Source of the DNA: Stygiolobus sp037389425
GTDB taxonomy: Archaea > Thermoproteota > Thermoprotei_A > Sulfolobales > Sulfolobaceae
NCBI RefSeq assembly: GCF_037389425.1
Contig: NZ_JBBHKR010000042.1
Coordinates: 124,001-188,000 of the forward strand
Length of the DNA stretch: 64,000 bases
Direction: 5' to 3'
Shown here: piece after piece, positions 16,824 through 25,890 of the stretch
Position numbering within the stretch: the stretch's first letter is position 1
How the letters are laid out: every line of letters begins with the position of its first letter
The notes under the pieces: generated by a model
Databases searched by the model: none
What the model was told of the DNA's origin: nothing
The model's input: only the letters and a program-made list of their open reading frames with translations
Translations under genes and position numbers: made by a program

Positions 16824-16888
16824 AGGGAATAGTTACTTTTTTATTATATGAAGTTTATTTTAAAAGTTGTAAAAATTGGGGTGATTAA

Positions 16889-17971
16889 ATGGTTAGTAAA
16901 GAACAATACGAGTGGATTTGGACTGGATTTGCTATTGTGCTTCTCGCAATAGTTGTAGTTACCACGTTACCTCAAGTTTTTACAGTAGGTGGAGATGCAG
17001 CAGTAGTAACTCATGATATTCCGAGTAAAATTCATCCCTCTGTTGTTACCACAACCGTAAATGCAATGCAATACGTATTTACTGTCAGCGAGCACGGGGG
17101 CGGTATAAACTCTGAATTAGTATTACCTAATGGTTCAACATTACCGTTCTACTATAATCTAATGGTAGTTCATCCAGGTCAATATCTTAACATGACAATG
17201 TATGCGGTTACGGGTAAGACTGCAACGGAAAACATGTATATACCGGTATACAACGCTAAATATGTAGTTGATACCCAGATTGTCCCTGGCCTAACGCAGT
17301 ATGCTGTGTGGTATGCTGCAAATGTTAGCGGATATCCAATAGCTTGTGGAGCGTATGCTTTTATGAGCGGAGAATATAACGGTCCTTGGTTCTCTTATCA
17401 GGTAGGTGAAATATTAGTGATTCCACAGTCTGGTTACGCTTCTCCAGCTGCAATCCAGAGGTATATCACAGCATCAAATACTGCTCATACCAGTGCTTTG
17501 GTTGGTGATCCTTATAATCCACCAATAATAGTTGAGAACTCTCCAAACCCTGTACTTACAGTTGTCTCCGATAAATATGCTGCATTTAACGACAGTATAC
17601 CTGGGCCAACGTTTGTAGTTAATGCAAATTCCACTGTAACAATGAACATAATAATTCCAACTCCATCTGGAGACCATAACTGGCTAAATAACTATTCAGT
17701 TACTGGTGTAGCTTCTCCCATTACGGACTTATACGTTGATGTGTATGCTGTATGGTGGAACGGTACTATAACTCCAGCTGCTACTCCTCAGAAGATACAG
17801 TACAATACTCCAATGACATTCACCTTCACTGCTAAGGCTCCAGCTTACGTATATGGAATAATTTATCCGGCATTCTATAATTACGATCTAGACGGAATGT
17901 CTAATTTACTTACTGGAGAAGATATGGGTTATGTTATGTCCTTATGGGGAACTGTTATTGTTGAGGGGTGA
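16889..17971 (+). CDS. doxC: Terminal quinol oxidase subunit II-like protein (DoxC)
   Basis: A 360-residue protein with one N-terminal membrane anchor (about residues 9-30) and a large extracytoplasmic, threonine- and asparagine-rich cupredoxin-like domain. The CuA-binding CxxxC/H pattern of cytochrome c oxidases is not present; only one cysteine remains (IACGAYAFM), which suits a quinol oxidase. Position and size match DoxC of Acidianus. Translation start is supported by GGGGTGA before the ATG, and the 65-base gap also holds a TATA-like GTTTATTTTAAAAG, so a second promoter inside the operon is possible. Confidence 0.88.
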   Translation: MVSKEQYEWIWTGFAIVLLAIVVVTTLPQVFTVGGDAAVVTHDIPSKIHPSVVTTTVNAMQYVFTVSEHGGGINSELVLPNGSTLPFYYNLMVVHPGQYLNMTMYAVTGKTATENMYIPVYNAKYVVDTQIVPGLTQYAVWYAANVSGYPIACGAYAFMSGEYNGPWFSYQVGEILVIPQSGYASPAAIQRYITASNTAHTSALVGDPYNPPIIVENSPNPVLTVVSDKYAAFNDSIPGPTFVVNANSTVTMNIIIPTPSGDHNWLNNYSVTGVASPITDLYVDVYAVWWNGTITPAATPQKIQYNTPMTFTFTAKAPAYVYGIIYPAFYNYDLDGMSNLLTGEDMGYVMSLWGTVIVEG

Positions 17972-17976
17972 AATAA

Positions 17977-18177
17977 ATGGTCAGTTTCTTTAAACTCTTA
18001 ACTTTAGGATATGTCTTAGCTATAGCAGGGCTAGTATGGGAGATAACTGAAATAACTTTACATGCTGTTGCAGTGCCCTATGTATTGCCGTTTACTGTAT
18101 CGGCGTTTATAGGGTTTATTGCCTACTATCTATTCGTTTACTTTGCTCCAGCAGATGAAAAAGAGTCTAAAGACTAA
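17977..18177 (+). CDS. doxE: Terminal oxidase small subunit (DoxE)
   Basis: A 66-residue membrane protein with two hydrophobic helices (about residues 5-27 and 32-54) and an acidic, charged C-terminal tail (ADEKESKD). It follows doxC after 5 bases with the Shine-Dalgarno GAGGGGTGA. In Acidianus ambivalens the oxidase purifies with a comparable small hydrophobic DoxE. The assignment rests mainly on position, size and topology. It converges with the TatD-family gene, overlapping it by 4 bases. Confidence 0.8.
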   Translation: MVSFFKLLTLGYVLAIAGLVWEITEITLHAVAVPYVLPFTVSAFIGFIAYYLFVYFAPADEKESKD

Positions 18178-18902
18178 GGTAATATTTTTTCTCTGAAATT
18201 TTTCCTTATTCTTTGAATAACTTCTTTCTCTTCAATTTTCTTTAATTCGCTTATCTTTTTAATTGTTAAAGACACGTTACAAGGTTTATTCCTTACGTAT
18301 TTTTCGGGACCGAGAAATGGGGAATCCGTTTCCGTCATTAGATAATCTAAGTCAATCTCTTTTACTATCTCTTGCCTGTATTTATCCCTTATTAGTACTG
18401 GAGGTACTGAAATAAGACCACCGAGATCAAGTATTCTTTTCGCGTCTCTAATGCTACCTTCATAAGCATGAATAACAAAACGAACCTTGTAAGATGGTAA
18501 TAAGGCGAGCAAATCATTTATCCCTCCTCTGACGTGGATTATAGAAGTTTTTCTATGTTTTTCAACTCTCTCTAGAAAGAGAGAAAGAACCTTAATTTGG
18601 TTCTTTCTTAATTCACTATCCTTTATCCAATAATAATCAAGACCTATTTCACTTATGATTTTAGCATTGTTTGTCAGCTCCAGGCATTTCTCTATCTCAT
18701 TTTCCTTATCTTTAATGAATTCTGGATGGAAACCTACAGCAGCTATAACGTTCTTATATTTCTTTTCTAGTTCTAAACTTTTAAGATTACTTTCGAGATC
18801 TACTCCTGCATTTACAATTGTTATCTCACATTCATTTACTATCGCATCTCTATCCTGATCAAATTCCTTTGAGTCTATATGAGCATGGACATCGATGTAC
18901 AT
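18174..18902 (-). CDS. TatD-family metal-dependent hydrolase
   Basis: A 242-residue TIM-barrel metallohydrolase. Visible metal-site motifs are the N-terminal HAHIDS, GFHPEF, EIGLDYYW, IHVRGG, IHAYEG and the late TETDSPF, in the order found in TatD DNases. Characterised relatives have metal-dependent 3'-5' DNase activity; here the substrate is inferred. ATG 18902 is used. No gene follows on the same strand, and it ends against doxE. Confidence 0.87.
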   Translation of the reverse strand: MYIDVHAHIDSKEFDQDRDAIVNECEITIVNAGVDLESNLKSLELEKKYKNVIAAVGFHPEFIKDKENEIEKCLELTNNAKIISEIGLDYYWIKDSELRKNQIKVLSLFLERVEKHRKTSIIHVRGGINDLLALLPSYKVRFVIHAYEGSIRDAKRILDLGGLISVPPVLIRDKYRQEIVKEIDLDYLMTETDSPFLGPEKYVRNKPCNVSLTIKKISELKKIEEKEVIQRIRKNFREKILP

Positions 18903-18969
18903 AAATAGACATACATAGGAGCAATAAAAATGATTTATGAAAAAGAATGTATTATAAAGAATAAAGATA

Positions 18970-19134
18970 TTACTTCCAAGGTTCCTTAAGTACTTGTATC
19001 TTTACTACGTTTTCGTTTTCGTCGTAGATCACTCTTACTAGATCTCCTTCTTTTATCTGGAATCTTTGTCTTATTTTAGCCGGTATTGTCACCTGATAGT
19101 TGCGTGAAACTTTAACTATTTCCTCTACACTCAT
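18970..19134 (-). CDS. AbrB/SpoVT-like DNA-binding protein
   Basis: A 54-residue protein read from the complement: ATG at 19134, TAA at 18970. The pattern VSRNYQVTIPAKIRQRFQIKEGDLVRVIYDE is the swapped-hairpin AbrB fold found in archaeal regulators and antitoxins. A clear Shine-Dalgarno GGAGGT lies 7-8 bases before the ATG. No toxin gene (for example PIN or RelE) is adjacent, so a role as an orphan regulator is more likely than as an antitoxin. The downstream 18903-18969 and upstream 19135-19387 intervals hold only A+T-rich DNA. Confidence 0.85.
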   Translation of the reverse strand: MSVEEIVKVSRNYQVTIPAKIRQRFQIKEGDLVRVIYDENENVVKIQVLKEPWK

Positions 19135-19387
19135 TTAATTTACCTCCAATTTATCATATTAGTGCACTCAATTTAAAACTTTACTATAGTGATGAAAAGT
19201 CAGATTTAAATAAGATTATTAATATTACCACAAATAAGAGTAGAATTAGTTTTGTATAATAACTCTATTTTAATAATCTCTGACATAATTTATGAATAGA
19301 AAGTATATCTGTCTTGTATTATGAGAAAAATTTTATTGTGAAAAAATATAAATACTTGCATGATAAGAATCATAAATTGTGATACAA

Positions 19388-19831
19388 ATGTCTCAAACAC
19401 ATATTTCTGGTGCTCGAGTAAAGCTACCTTCAGGAAAAGATGCGGGACTAGTAGATATACTATCTTTCTGCTATGGACTATCCGAAACAGACGTACAAGT
19501 ACTAGTTGCCTTGGCTAAGGCTGATGCTAAAGGGACTGAGGATCTTGAGGAAGATCTAAAGCTCTCAAAGGCTTCGATCAACAGAAGTTTAAACAAATTA
19601 CTTGAAATGGGTCTTGTTATGAGGATAAAAGAACCTGGAAATAAGGCTGGGAGGCCAAGATATCTGTATAAGACAAGAGGATATAAGGAACTCAAAGAGA
19701 AAATCCTTGAAGATATAAGGAATTGTGCCGAAAGTATGGCAAAGCTCGTAGATCAGGAGTTCAGTATCTCAGAGACCTCGGAAGGTATAGTGAGTGCTCA
19801 AAATCAAGATGGATTTATAGAATCTAAGTAG
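19388..19831 (+). CDS. Winged-helix transcription regulator (paralogue of the gene at 59902)
   Basis: About 147 residues. After a leader with LPSGKDAGLVDILSFCYGLSETDVQVL comes a winged helix-turn-helix (LEEDLKLSKASINRSLNKLLEMGLV) and the wing segment GNKAGRPRYLYK, followed by a helical tail. The same architecture recurs at 59902 with strong similarity, so the two are paralogues, close to Sulfolobales Lrs14/TrmB-like regulators in type. A TATA-like box (AAATATAAATA, 19345-19355) predicts transcription from about 19376; a GTG at 19379 is an alternative start. An ATGAT/ATCAT inverted repeat (19360-19373) lies at the promoter. It overlaps the next gene by 28 bases, tail to tail. Confidence 0.78.
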   Translation: MSQTHISGARVKLPSGKDAGLVDILSFCYGLSETDVQVLVALAKADAKGTEDLEEDLKLSKASINRSLNKLLEMGLVMRIKEPGNKAGRPRYLYKTRGYKELKEKILEDIRNCAESMAKLVDQEFSISETSEGIVSAQNQDGFIESK

Positions 19832-21066
19832 CTATTTTCGAGTAATTTTACCTTCTCAGTTAGAATTCTCTGGATATTGTCCTTATCATGGATGATACCG
19901 TTAATTATCACCTTACTTACGTATCTGCCGTCTGCATAGTAAACTAAATGAGAGAAGAGTTTGTCTTGTGAAAGAGGGTAAACAAAATGACTGTCAATCA
20001 GAACCAAGTCACCAACGTACCCTTCCTTTATTAACCCTCCTTTAATTCCCAATAATCTATAGCCGTTTATTGTACTAGACCGGAATAGGTCAATTGCTTT
20101 GGTTTCCACATTCCAATACATCTGTCTCTGAAGCAATACACCGATTTTCATTTCCTGAAACATGTCTAGTGAATTATTACTTGCTGCACCGTCAGTTCCC
20201 AAGGTAATGTTAATACCATTTTTTAGCATTTCTTTAAACGGAAAGCTACCTCCGGTGGCGAGTTTCATATTCGATGTGGGACAGTAAGTAACGGTGGAAC
20301 CATTTCTCTTAATAGTCTCTATTTCCCAGCTCGCTACCCAGCCTAGATGAACCATCTGAAGTTTCTGGTTAACTAATCCGAGTTTAGCTAGATACTCAAC
20401 GGGAAATAATCCATTTCTCTCCTTAATAGTATAGAGTTCTTTTCTAGTTTCTGATACGTGTATATGTATCCAAGTTTGTAGCTCTTCAGCTAACTGTTTT
20501 GCAATTTTCAGAGTATTTTCCGATACAGCGTAAATGCTATGTACGTTAATTATGGGTACAAAATACTCGTTCTTTTTTAACCTCCTTTGTTTTTTATCGA
20601 TCTCGTATGGGTCGAATAAACTATCTAAAAAAGTGTATCCTGCAAAAGCTCTTATCTTGTATTTCTCCGCTAGTTCCGCTACTTGATCTGGATTAAAGTA
20701 CATATCTACAAAAGATGTCGTCCCATTCCCTAGCATTTCGAGAATAGCAAGCTCACTTCCAATTTTCATTAACTCTTTTGTAAATTTGGTTTTCTCAAAT
20801 TCCCATATCTTGTTTAACCAATCTTCGAGTTCAGCATCATCATAATAACCTCTTAGGACTGTCATCGGGGAATGAGTATGTGAATTTACCAGACCGGGGA
20901 TTGCGATATAGTCAGAGCAATCTATCTCATCTCCCTCTAATTCCCTACCGATACTTTTAATCCTACCGTTCTGAATTACTATATTCTCGTTCTTTCTTAT
21001 CTCACCGGTAGGATTTACAATATACCTGCAGTTCCTTAACGTATATGTGTTATTACGAATCTCCAC
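19804..21066 (-). CDS. Amidohydrolase, 5'-methylthioadenosine/S-adenosylhomocysteine deaminase type
   Basis: A 420-residue TRZ/ATZ-family metalloenzyme. Zinc ligands are expected at H63 and H65 (NSHTHSP), the histidine of HIHVSET, the H of QMVHLGW and the aspartate of LGTDGAASNN. The closest functional group is the deaminases of MTA, SAH and adenosine; the exact substrate is inferred. The start is GTG 21066, within the last codons of the dph6-like gene (31-base overlap), so the two probably form an operon. The 3' end overlaps the regulator gene tail to tail. Confidence 0.83.
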   Translation of the reverse strand: MEIRNNTYTLRNCRYIVNPTGEIRKNENIVIQNGRIKSIGRELEGDEIDCSDYIAIPGLVNSHTHSPMTVLRGYYDDAELEDWLNKIWEFEKTKFTKELMKIGSELAILEMLGNGTTSFVDMYFNPDQVAELAEKYKIRAFAGYTFLDSLFDPYEIDKKQRRLKKNEYFVPIINVHSIYAVSENTLKIAKQLAEELQTWIHIHVSETRKELYTIKERNGLFPVEYLAKLGLVNQKLQMVHLGWVASWEIETIKRNGSTVTYCPTSNMKLATGGSFPFKEMLKNGINITLGTDGAASNNSLDMFQEMKIGVLLQRQMYWNVETKAIDLFRSSTINGYRLLGIKGGLIKEGYVGDLVLIDSHFVYPLSQDKLFSHLVYYADGRYVSKVIINGIIHDKDNIQRILTEKVKLLENSYLDSINPS

Positions 21067-21707
21067 TCGTATTCACTTATCTTAATTTTCTCGCCTTCTA
21101 CCTTTAATTCTCTTTTAAAAAGTGGGGCATACACTACGAATGTCTCGGCCTCTCCTCCCTCGAAAGCCGGATTGAAACCGTATTTTTCAGCGGCTTTAAT
21201 TATGTTCTCGACGTCTTGGCTTTCTATAACTTTACCCACTAGCTCAAACGGGAAACCGTAAGCAGAGGCGGATGTTACAATAAATTTAAAACCGTCTCTT
21301 ATTAACTCCCTCATATACTCCTTTTGATCTTTCCTCCATAGGGGCGAGTAAGTTTTCAGTCCAAGTTCTTCCGATATTATATTTATGTTCAGCCTTTGGT
21401 AATCCGAAAGCAATGCCCCCGTTATTATTCCCTCTATCCCTTTTACCTCTTTAGCTAATTTTAAAGCTTGTTTTAGATCGTTCAATTCCTTGTCTTTTTC
21501 TCCAGATGTATGATATTGAATTATGTCCAGACCTAACACTTCAGCTTGATATTTAGTAAACTCAACATTAGGGACTTGAAACATCCATGAATAGTCCTTT
21601 CTCGGAAGGAGAGTTATAAGACAATTTACTTCAAAACCTTTGAATACACCCCAATGAAGTGCGAAAGTACTATCCTTTCCACCGGAGAAGAGAGTACAAA
21701 CTCTCAT
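21036..21707 (-). CDS. dph6: Diphthine--ammonia ligase
   Basis: A 223-residue ATP-pyrophosphatase-fold enzyme that carries out the last step of diphthamide formation on elongation factor 2. The PP-loop SGGKDS is at about residues 8-13; downstream are GITGALLSDYQR-type and YSPLWRKDQ segments, SASAYGF and FEGGEAETFVVYAPLF, all typical of Dph6. The ATG at 21707 overlaps the end of the methyltransferase gene by 4 bases. Cytoplasmic. Confidence 0.92.
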   Translation of the reverse strand: MRVCTLFSGGKDSTFALHWGVFKGFEVNCLITLLPRKDYSWMFQVPNVEFTKYQAEVLGLDIIQYHTSGEKDKELNDLKQALKLAKEVKGIEGIITGALLSDYQRLNINIISEELGLKTYSPLWRKDQKEYMRELIRDGFKFIVTSASAYGFPFELVGKVIESQDVENIIKAAEKYGFNPAFEGGEAETFVVYAPLFKRELKVEGEKIKISEYEWRFVITHIR

Positions 21708-22171
21708 AGCTCATAACAATATATCGTGTGTTCTGTAGGCCCTAATATACCTTCAGCCGTAACTCTTCTTTTTTCAACTAGTCTTAGGTTTGGATATTGA
21801 AAATCGTTAGAGGCAACTCTTAGTCCTTTTTTACCATTCTGGATTATTAATGGTTCTAAAAGTTCGTTTGTCCTTGTTGATAGGTAAGAGACTAGTATGT
21901 CTGTTTTTGGTAGTAAGATCGGGGCTAGAGTCAACATATCTCCGCAAATTATTTCAAATTCTCTGTCGTTATTTTTATAAGCCTCTCTGCATAGTTTTCT
22001 ATCGATTTCTACTCCTACAGCTAATTTTACATTAAATTCCTCCTTAGCTATTTTCAAAATCTTTCCTATTCCAGCACCTAAATCTAGGACAACGTCATCT
22101 TTACCAGCCTTTACACACCTCAACATTTCCCTAGCGACCTCGTCCGGTGTTGGGACAAACGGAACTAACAC
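21704..22171 (-). CDS. SAM-dependent methyltransferase, archaeal Dot1/aKMT-like
   Basis: A 155-residue single-domain class I methyltransferase. It begins VPFVPTPDEVAREML, then motif I VLDLGAGIGKI and the acidic post-I VGVEID; the end HTIYCYEL resembles that of Sulfolobus aKMT, a broad-specificity protein lysine methyltransferase related to Dot1. Size also fits (about 160 residues). A protein-lysine substrate is inferred from this similarity; an rRNA or small-molecule substrate is not excluded. The start ATG 22171 is preceded by a short A+T-rich gap to mobA. Confidence 0.72.
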   Translation of the reverse strand: MLVPFVPTPDEVAREMLRCVKAGKDDVVLDLGAGIGKILKIAKEEFNVKLAVGVEIDRKLCREAYKNNDREFEIICGDMLTLAPILLPKTDILVSYLSTRTNELLEPLIIQNGKKGLRVASNDFQYPNLRLVEKRRVTAEGILGPTEHTIYCYEL

Positions 22172-22193
22172 AAGTAATAATTATTGGAGAACC

Positions 22194-22790
22194 TTAAAAA
22201 GACGAGAATACTAATTTACTTTCACTTGCCCTGATATCCCTGATGCTGAAGTTCAGGTCTAACCATGTGTTAACGTTTTTTACTGCTAGTAAGTTTATCT
22301 TATTTACTTCGAGCTCACGTATTCCAACTAAGTATGTTTTCTTACTTAAAGAGAGTAAATCCATCATCTTCTTACATTTACTCAAATTCTGGAGAAGAAA
22401 ACTTGTACTATAACAAGCCAAAAGGGGCTGGGGCTTGTTAACTAGTACAATCGAGATGTCGAACTCAGTCTTACCGCATAAGAACTCAGCTAAATTACGT
22501 GTTACGAACGGAAAATCGCATCCCGTAACGAAAACTTTTGCGGATTTGACGTATTGAATTCCAATCTCAAGTCCCCTAACTGGACCCTTCCGCACATGAT
22601 CTATGATCTGCCTTCCGTTCAGATTTGCTCTTAACTTATTAGTAATAATTATGGGATTACTAAACTCTTTGCTAACTCTCTGGAGAAAAGTAATACCGTT
22701 AAACTCGTGATCGCACTTATCTTCTCCAAACCTCTTAGATTCACCACCGGCTAATATAATCACGTCAAATGAGGAATTGCTGTAACTCAA
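22194..22790 (-). CDS. mobA: Molybdenum cofactor guanylyltransferase
   Basis: A 198-residue nucleotidyltransferase that transfers GMP to molybdopterin to give the dinucleotide cofactor used by DMSO-reductase and other families. The N-terminal GTP-binding signature ILAGGESKRFGEDK, then VTGCDFPFV and the expected single-domain length support this. It overlaps moeA by 26 bases on the same strand, and mobB starts on the other strand beyond moeA. The C-terminal half is divergent, as is common in archaeal MobA. Confidence 0.85.
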   Translation of the reverse strand: MSYSNSSFDVIILAGGESKRFGEDKCDHEFNGITFLQRVSKEFSNPIIITNKLRANLNGRQIIDHVRKGPVRGLEIGIQYVKSAKVFVTGCDFPFVTRNLAEFLCGKTEFDISIVLVNKPQPLLACYSTSFLLQNLSKCKKMMDLLSLSKKTYLVGIRELEVNKINLLAVKNVNTWLDLNFSIRDIRASESKLVFSSF

Positions 22791-23925
22791 CGGTTTCTCC
22801 TCTTTTATACGTTTTATCTCTAGCTAATATACCGAAAGCGTTTGCCTTAGCAAGTTCACTATAAAGACCTGTACCCCACCTCAATGGCTTTGCATATACT
22901 CCCTCAGTTCTGAATAAGAAGACGGAATCCATTTTGTGCTTTACGCTTATATCCTGATCAAGGAAATAATAGGAGAATTTTCTCACTTCTTTTCCTATCA
23001 TTCTCGACAATATATGTAAACCGTGCTCGTGGAATACTGTGACTGCAGAAACCACTTGTCCAGGGAGGTTAATTACTGGAATGTCACCTATCACACCTAC
23101 CCCTCCTCTTTTTATCACGTTTACAGCAACTCCTTCAAATAGTAATGTACCCATCTCCCTTATTACTTTCTTTGAGTAGTCTTTGTCTCCCATTGAAGAC
23201 CCACCAATGAGGACTATATAGCTGCATTCCTCCGAGAGTTTTTTCATAGCGTTAATGATCTCTTCTTTATTGTCCTTGACGACACCAAAGTACTTACTTT
23301 CTCCGAATTTTCCTAATAAGTACAGAAGAATGGGTGAAATAGAATCGGGGATTTTTCCAGTTTCATAATAAGGTACTATCTCGTCTCCTGATGCTATGAC
23401 ACAACTTTTCACATTTGCTACATTTATTTCTTTAATCCCTTGTATTGTTAGAATTCCTAGATGGTAAGGAGTTAAAATTTCTCCCTTACTTATTATAAGG
23501 CTCCCTTCCGATATGTCTTCTCCTACAAATTTAATGTCCTTTCCTTCGAAAACTTCCTCTATAAACTTAACCCTTTCACCCATTACTTTACTAGCTTCGA
23601 TTCTTGCTACTGCGTCTGCACCTTTCGGTATGGGGGAACCGGTAGTTACATAATACGTTTCTCCTTCTTTCAGTTCTGGAATTTCAGAAGAGGAGGGATG
23701 AAGTGAGCCTACGATTTTTAGTTCTCCATATTTATTGTAGTCGCTAACTCTAAATGCAAAACCATCCATGGCAGAGAGGTTTGTATCCGGTATATTCTTC
23801 ATTGCATATACGTCTTCGCCTACTACCTTACCTACGGCATCGTATATGCTTTTTCTCTCAATAGGAGCTTTTCTGAAGTCAGTATTATCTATAAGCTTTC
23901 TCGCTTCGCTTAACGGTATTAGCAT
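22765..23925 (-). CDS. moeA: Molybdopterin molybdenumtransferase
   Basis: A 386-residue enzyme that inserts molybdate (or tungstate) into adenylated molybdopterin. MoeA features include the N-terminal SEARKLI/NIPDTNLSAMDGFAF region, YVTTGSPIPKGADAV, the MPT-binding IGGSSMGDKDY and INLPGQVVSAVTVFHEH. The C-terminal domain IV is short but present. It is divergently transcribed from mobB with only 39 bases between start codons, and is followed by mobA in the same operon. Confidence 0.93.
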   Translation of the reverse strand: MLIPLSEARKLIDNTDFRKAPIERKSIYDAVGKVVGEDVYAMKNIPDTNLSAMDGFAFRVSDYNKYGELKIVGSLHPSSSEIPELKEGETYYVTTGSPIPKGADAVARIEASKVMGERVKFIEEVFEGKDIKFVGEDISEGSLIISKGEILTPYHLGILTIQGIKEINVANVKSCVIASGDEIVPYYETGKIPDSISPILLYLLGKFGESKYFGVVKDNKEEIINAMKKLSEECSYIVLIGGSSMGDKDYSKKVIREMGTLLFEGVAVNVIKRGGVGVIGDIPVINLPGQVVSAVTVFHEHGLHILSRMIGKEVRKFSYYFLDQDISVKHKMDSVFLFRTEGVYAKPLRWGTGLYSELAKANAFGILARDKTYKRGETVELQQFLI

Positions 23926-23964
23926 TTATTTTAAAATATGATTGGTTGAAAATAAAAGTTAATT
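23926..23964. promoter_or_regulatory. Compact divergent promoter between moeA and mobB
   Basis: Only 39 bases separate the two start codons. The complement of GAAAATAAAAG (23948-23958) gives CTTTTATTTTC about 28 bases from the moeA ATG, and ATTTTAAAATATG (23928-23940) is about 30 bases from the mobB ATG. Each gene's TATA-like element therefore lies beside the other gene's start, so initiation in the two directions is probably mutually exclusive. Confidence 0.45.
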
Positions 23965-24480
23965 ATGAATAAATGCATAATTCAGGTAATAGGAAAGAAG
24001 GACTCAGGCAAGACTCTAACGATAGAAAAAGCAGTTAGGGAATTAAAGAGCCTTAGGTTATCGATTGCAGTAATTAAGCATTCTCACCACGAGATCGATC
24101 TTCAAGGCAAAGACACTTTCAGGTTTTGGGAGGCAGGATCTGATTATGTGGTATTTCTTAACCAAAAAGGCATGATAATGGGCAGGTTTAGTGTTAAGGA
24201 TGTATTAGAAATAATCCCCGCGGATGTCGTCTTGATTGAGGGTTATAAGGATAAACAGTTTGGTAGACTCTTTGAGATCACCAAACCGGAGGAATCCGAT
24301 CTTATTTCACGAAAAATAATTGATTATGTTAAAGAATGCATTACCGAAAGTTATACTCAGGATAAATTGATAGGCGACAATGGAAAAGAACTCGACTTTA
24401 AGGATCCGCGTGTATTAACGTTATATAATTTGATGAAAAGCTTAAACTTAAGTGAAGTTAGGATTGATAAAGGGTCATGA
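23965..24480 (+). CDS. mobB: Molybdopterin-guanine dinucleotide biosynthesis protein B
   Basis: A 171-residue GTP-binding P-loop protein that assists MobA. The Walker A motif is IGKKDSGKT (residues about 10-18); SIAVIKHSHHEIDLQGKDTFRFWEAGSDYVVF and VLIEGYKD match MobB. The C-terminal 40 residues are an archaeal extension. It overlaps the following CBS gene by 29 bases, so an operon is likely. Confidence 0.9.
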   Translation: MNKCIIQVIGKKDSGKTLTIEKAVRELKSLRLSIAVIKHSHHEIDLQGKDTFRFWEAGSDYVVFLNQKGMIMGRFSVKDVLEIIPADVVLIEGYKDKQFGRLFEITKPEESDLISRKIIDYVKECITESYTQDKLIGDNGKELDFKDPRVLTLYNLMKSLNLSEVRIDKGS

Positions 24481-25174
24481 TGTAATAGCGATAACAGAGG
24501 AGTCATATATTACAGATGCCATATTTTTTATGAAGACAAACAAGATAAGAAGGATTGCTGTGCTACGGGACAGGGAGATAATAGGTCTGTTCACAGTAGA
24601 GGAAGCGTTATACCACATCTTATATAGTGAAGCAGATGAGAGACTTAAGGAGGCAAGGCTTAAACCGGTCATAAAGTCTAATCCATCGTTAGGTGAGATA
24701 ATTAGGGACATGCTAAGTAACAAAGTAGACGCGGTATTTATAGAAGGAGAGGGTAGGCTAAAGATCGTTACATATAAGGACGTAATAAAAGAGGTAAAGT
24801 GGGATAACGTACACGATAGTATATCCTCGATATCTAAACAAGCTATCGTAGTATCCCCTTATGCTAGGATCAGGACAGCAGCTAGCGTTATGATAAATAA
24901 CGGAATTAGGCACGTCCCCGTATACGAGGGGGATTTATATGGGATAATATCTGCAAGGGATATTGTGTACGGTTACCCAGAATTGGACTTAAATAGTGAT
25001 GTGAGTAAAGTTATGATCCCTGAAGTTTACAATGTCGCGAGGAATACACCAATTAATGTTGTAGTTAAGGATTTATTAAGGCTAAATATAGGTAGTGCAA
25101 TTGTGAATAAAAGAGAGATCGTTACTTTAAAAGATCTAATAGAATATGCCTCAAGAAATTTAATAAAGGAATAA
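24452..25174 (+). CDS. Protein with four CBS motifs
   Basis: A 240-residue cytoplasmic protein made of four consecutive CBS motifs (about residues 8-60, 68-115, 125-175 and 185-235), that is two Bateman modules and nothing else. Such proteins usually sense adenine nucleotides or S-adenosylmethionine; the ligand here is unknown. The start is GTG 24452, which overlaps mobB by 29 bases; the first CBS motif needs this early start. Linkage to mobB suggests, but does not prove, a connection with cofactor metabolism. Confidence 0.78.
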   Translation: MKLGLIKGHDVIAITEESYITDAIFFMKTNKIRRIAVLRDREIIGLFTVEEALYHILYSEADERLKEARLKPVIKSNPSLGEIIRDMLSNKVDAVFIEGEGRLKIVTYKDVIKEVKWDNVHDSISSISKQAIVVSPYARIRTAASVMINNGIRHVPVYEGDLYGIISARDIVYGYPELDLNSDVSKVMIPEVYNVARNTPINVVVKDLLRLNIGSAIVNKREIVTLKDLIEYASRNLIKE

Positions 25175-25188
25175 AGGTTAATTGAATT

Positions 25189-25890
25189 ATGCTTAATCTT
25201 TTTCGCTGTCCTATTGACGGCTCACGCTTTAAGGACAAATGGATTTGTGAGAACGGTCATTCGTTTACGGAAATAGATGGGATAATAGACTTCATGAAGG
25301 ACGAAAAAGTCGAAAACCCTGACATACTAGAGAGAGTAGCAGGGGTTTATGAGCAATTATGGGCTCCTATTGGTATGTTTTTGACTTCTGGTGGAAAGAC
25401 ATACTCGTCTATAATGAGAAGTTCAGGAGAATATGTATCAGGAAATGTAGTAATTGATATAGGAACTGGTACTGGAAAATTATTCGACTATACTAAATGC
25501 GAAGTATGCATCGGAATAGATATTTCGACTAAATTTCTGAGAATTCTGAAGAGAAAACGAAGTAATGTAATAGCAGTTAGAGCTAATGCAAATAGATTAC
25601 CCTTTGATAACGAGATAGCTGACGGTATATCGGCTATGTTTGTCTTGCATATGATCCCTTCGAAAGCCGTAGTGTTGAATGAAATTTTCAGAGTGTTAAA
25701 AGGAAAAGGTAAGTTTGTCTCATCTGTATTAACAGATAATAATTCGTTCAGTAGGTTTCTTGCAAAATGGTGGAAATTAGAACTGTTTCCAGTAGACTAT
25801 TATATCAAATTATTAAAGGAAGTAGGATTTGAAAAAATAGAATATCAGAAAATCGGTGCTTGGACTTTGTTTAAATGTGCCAAGCCTTAA
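25189..25890 (+). CDS. SAM-dependent methyltransferase with N-terminal zinc-ribbon-like segment
   Basis: A 233-residue protein. The first 25 residues (RCPIDGSRFKDKWICENGHSF in part) hold a CxnC pair and a CxxGH element like the zinc ribbon of rRNA guanine methyltransferase RlmA, followed by a class I methyltransferase domain with VIDIGTGTGKLFDY (motif I), GIDIS and the ubiE-like MIPSKAVVLNEIFRVLKGKGKFV. The substrate is unknown; RNA or a quinone/lipid is possible. It follows the CBS gene after 14 bases and converges with a membrane protein gene (20-base overlap). Confidence 0.75.
   Translation: MLNLFRCPIDGSRFKDKWICENGHSFTEIDGIIDFMKDEKVENPDILERVAGVYEQLWAPIGMFLTSGGKTYSSIMRSSGEYVSGNVVIDIGTGTGKLFDYTKCEVCIGIDISTKFLRILKRKRSNVIAVRANANRLPFDNEIADGISAMFVLHMIPSKAVVLNEIFRVLKGKGKFVSSVLTDNNSFSRFLAKWWKLELFPVDYYIKLLKEVGFEKIEYQKIGAWTLFKCAKP

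Noticed and set aside
18970..19134. Toxin-antitoxin module at the AbrB gene
   Set aside because: No toxin-like frame is adjacent on either side.
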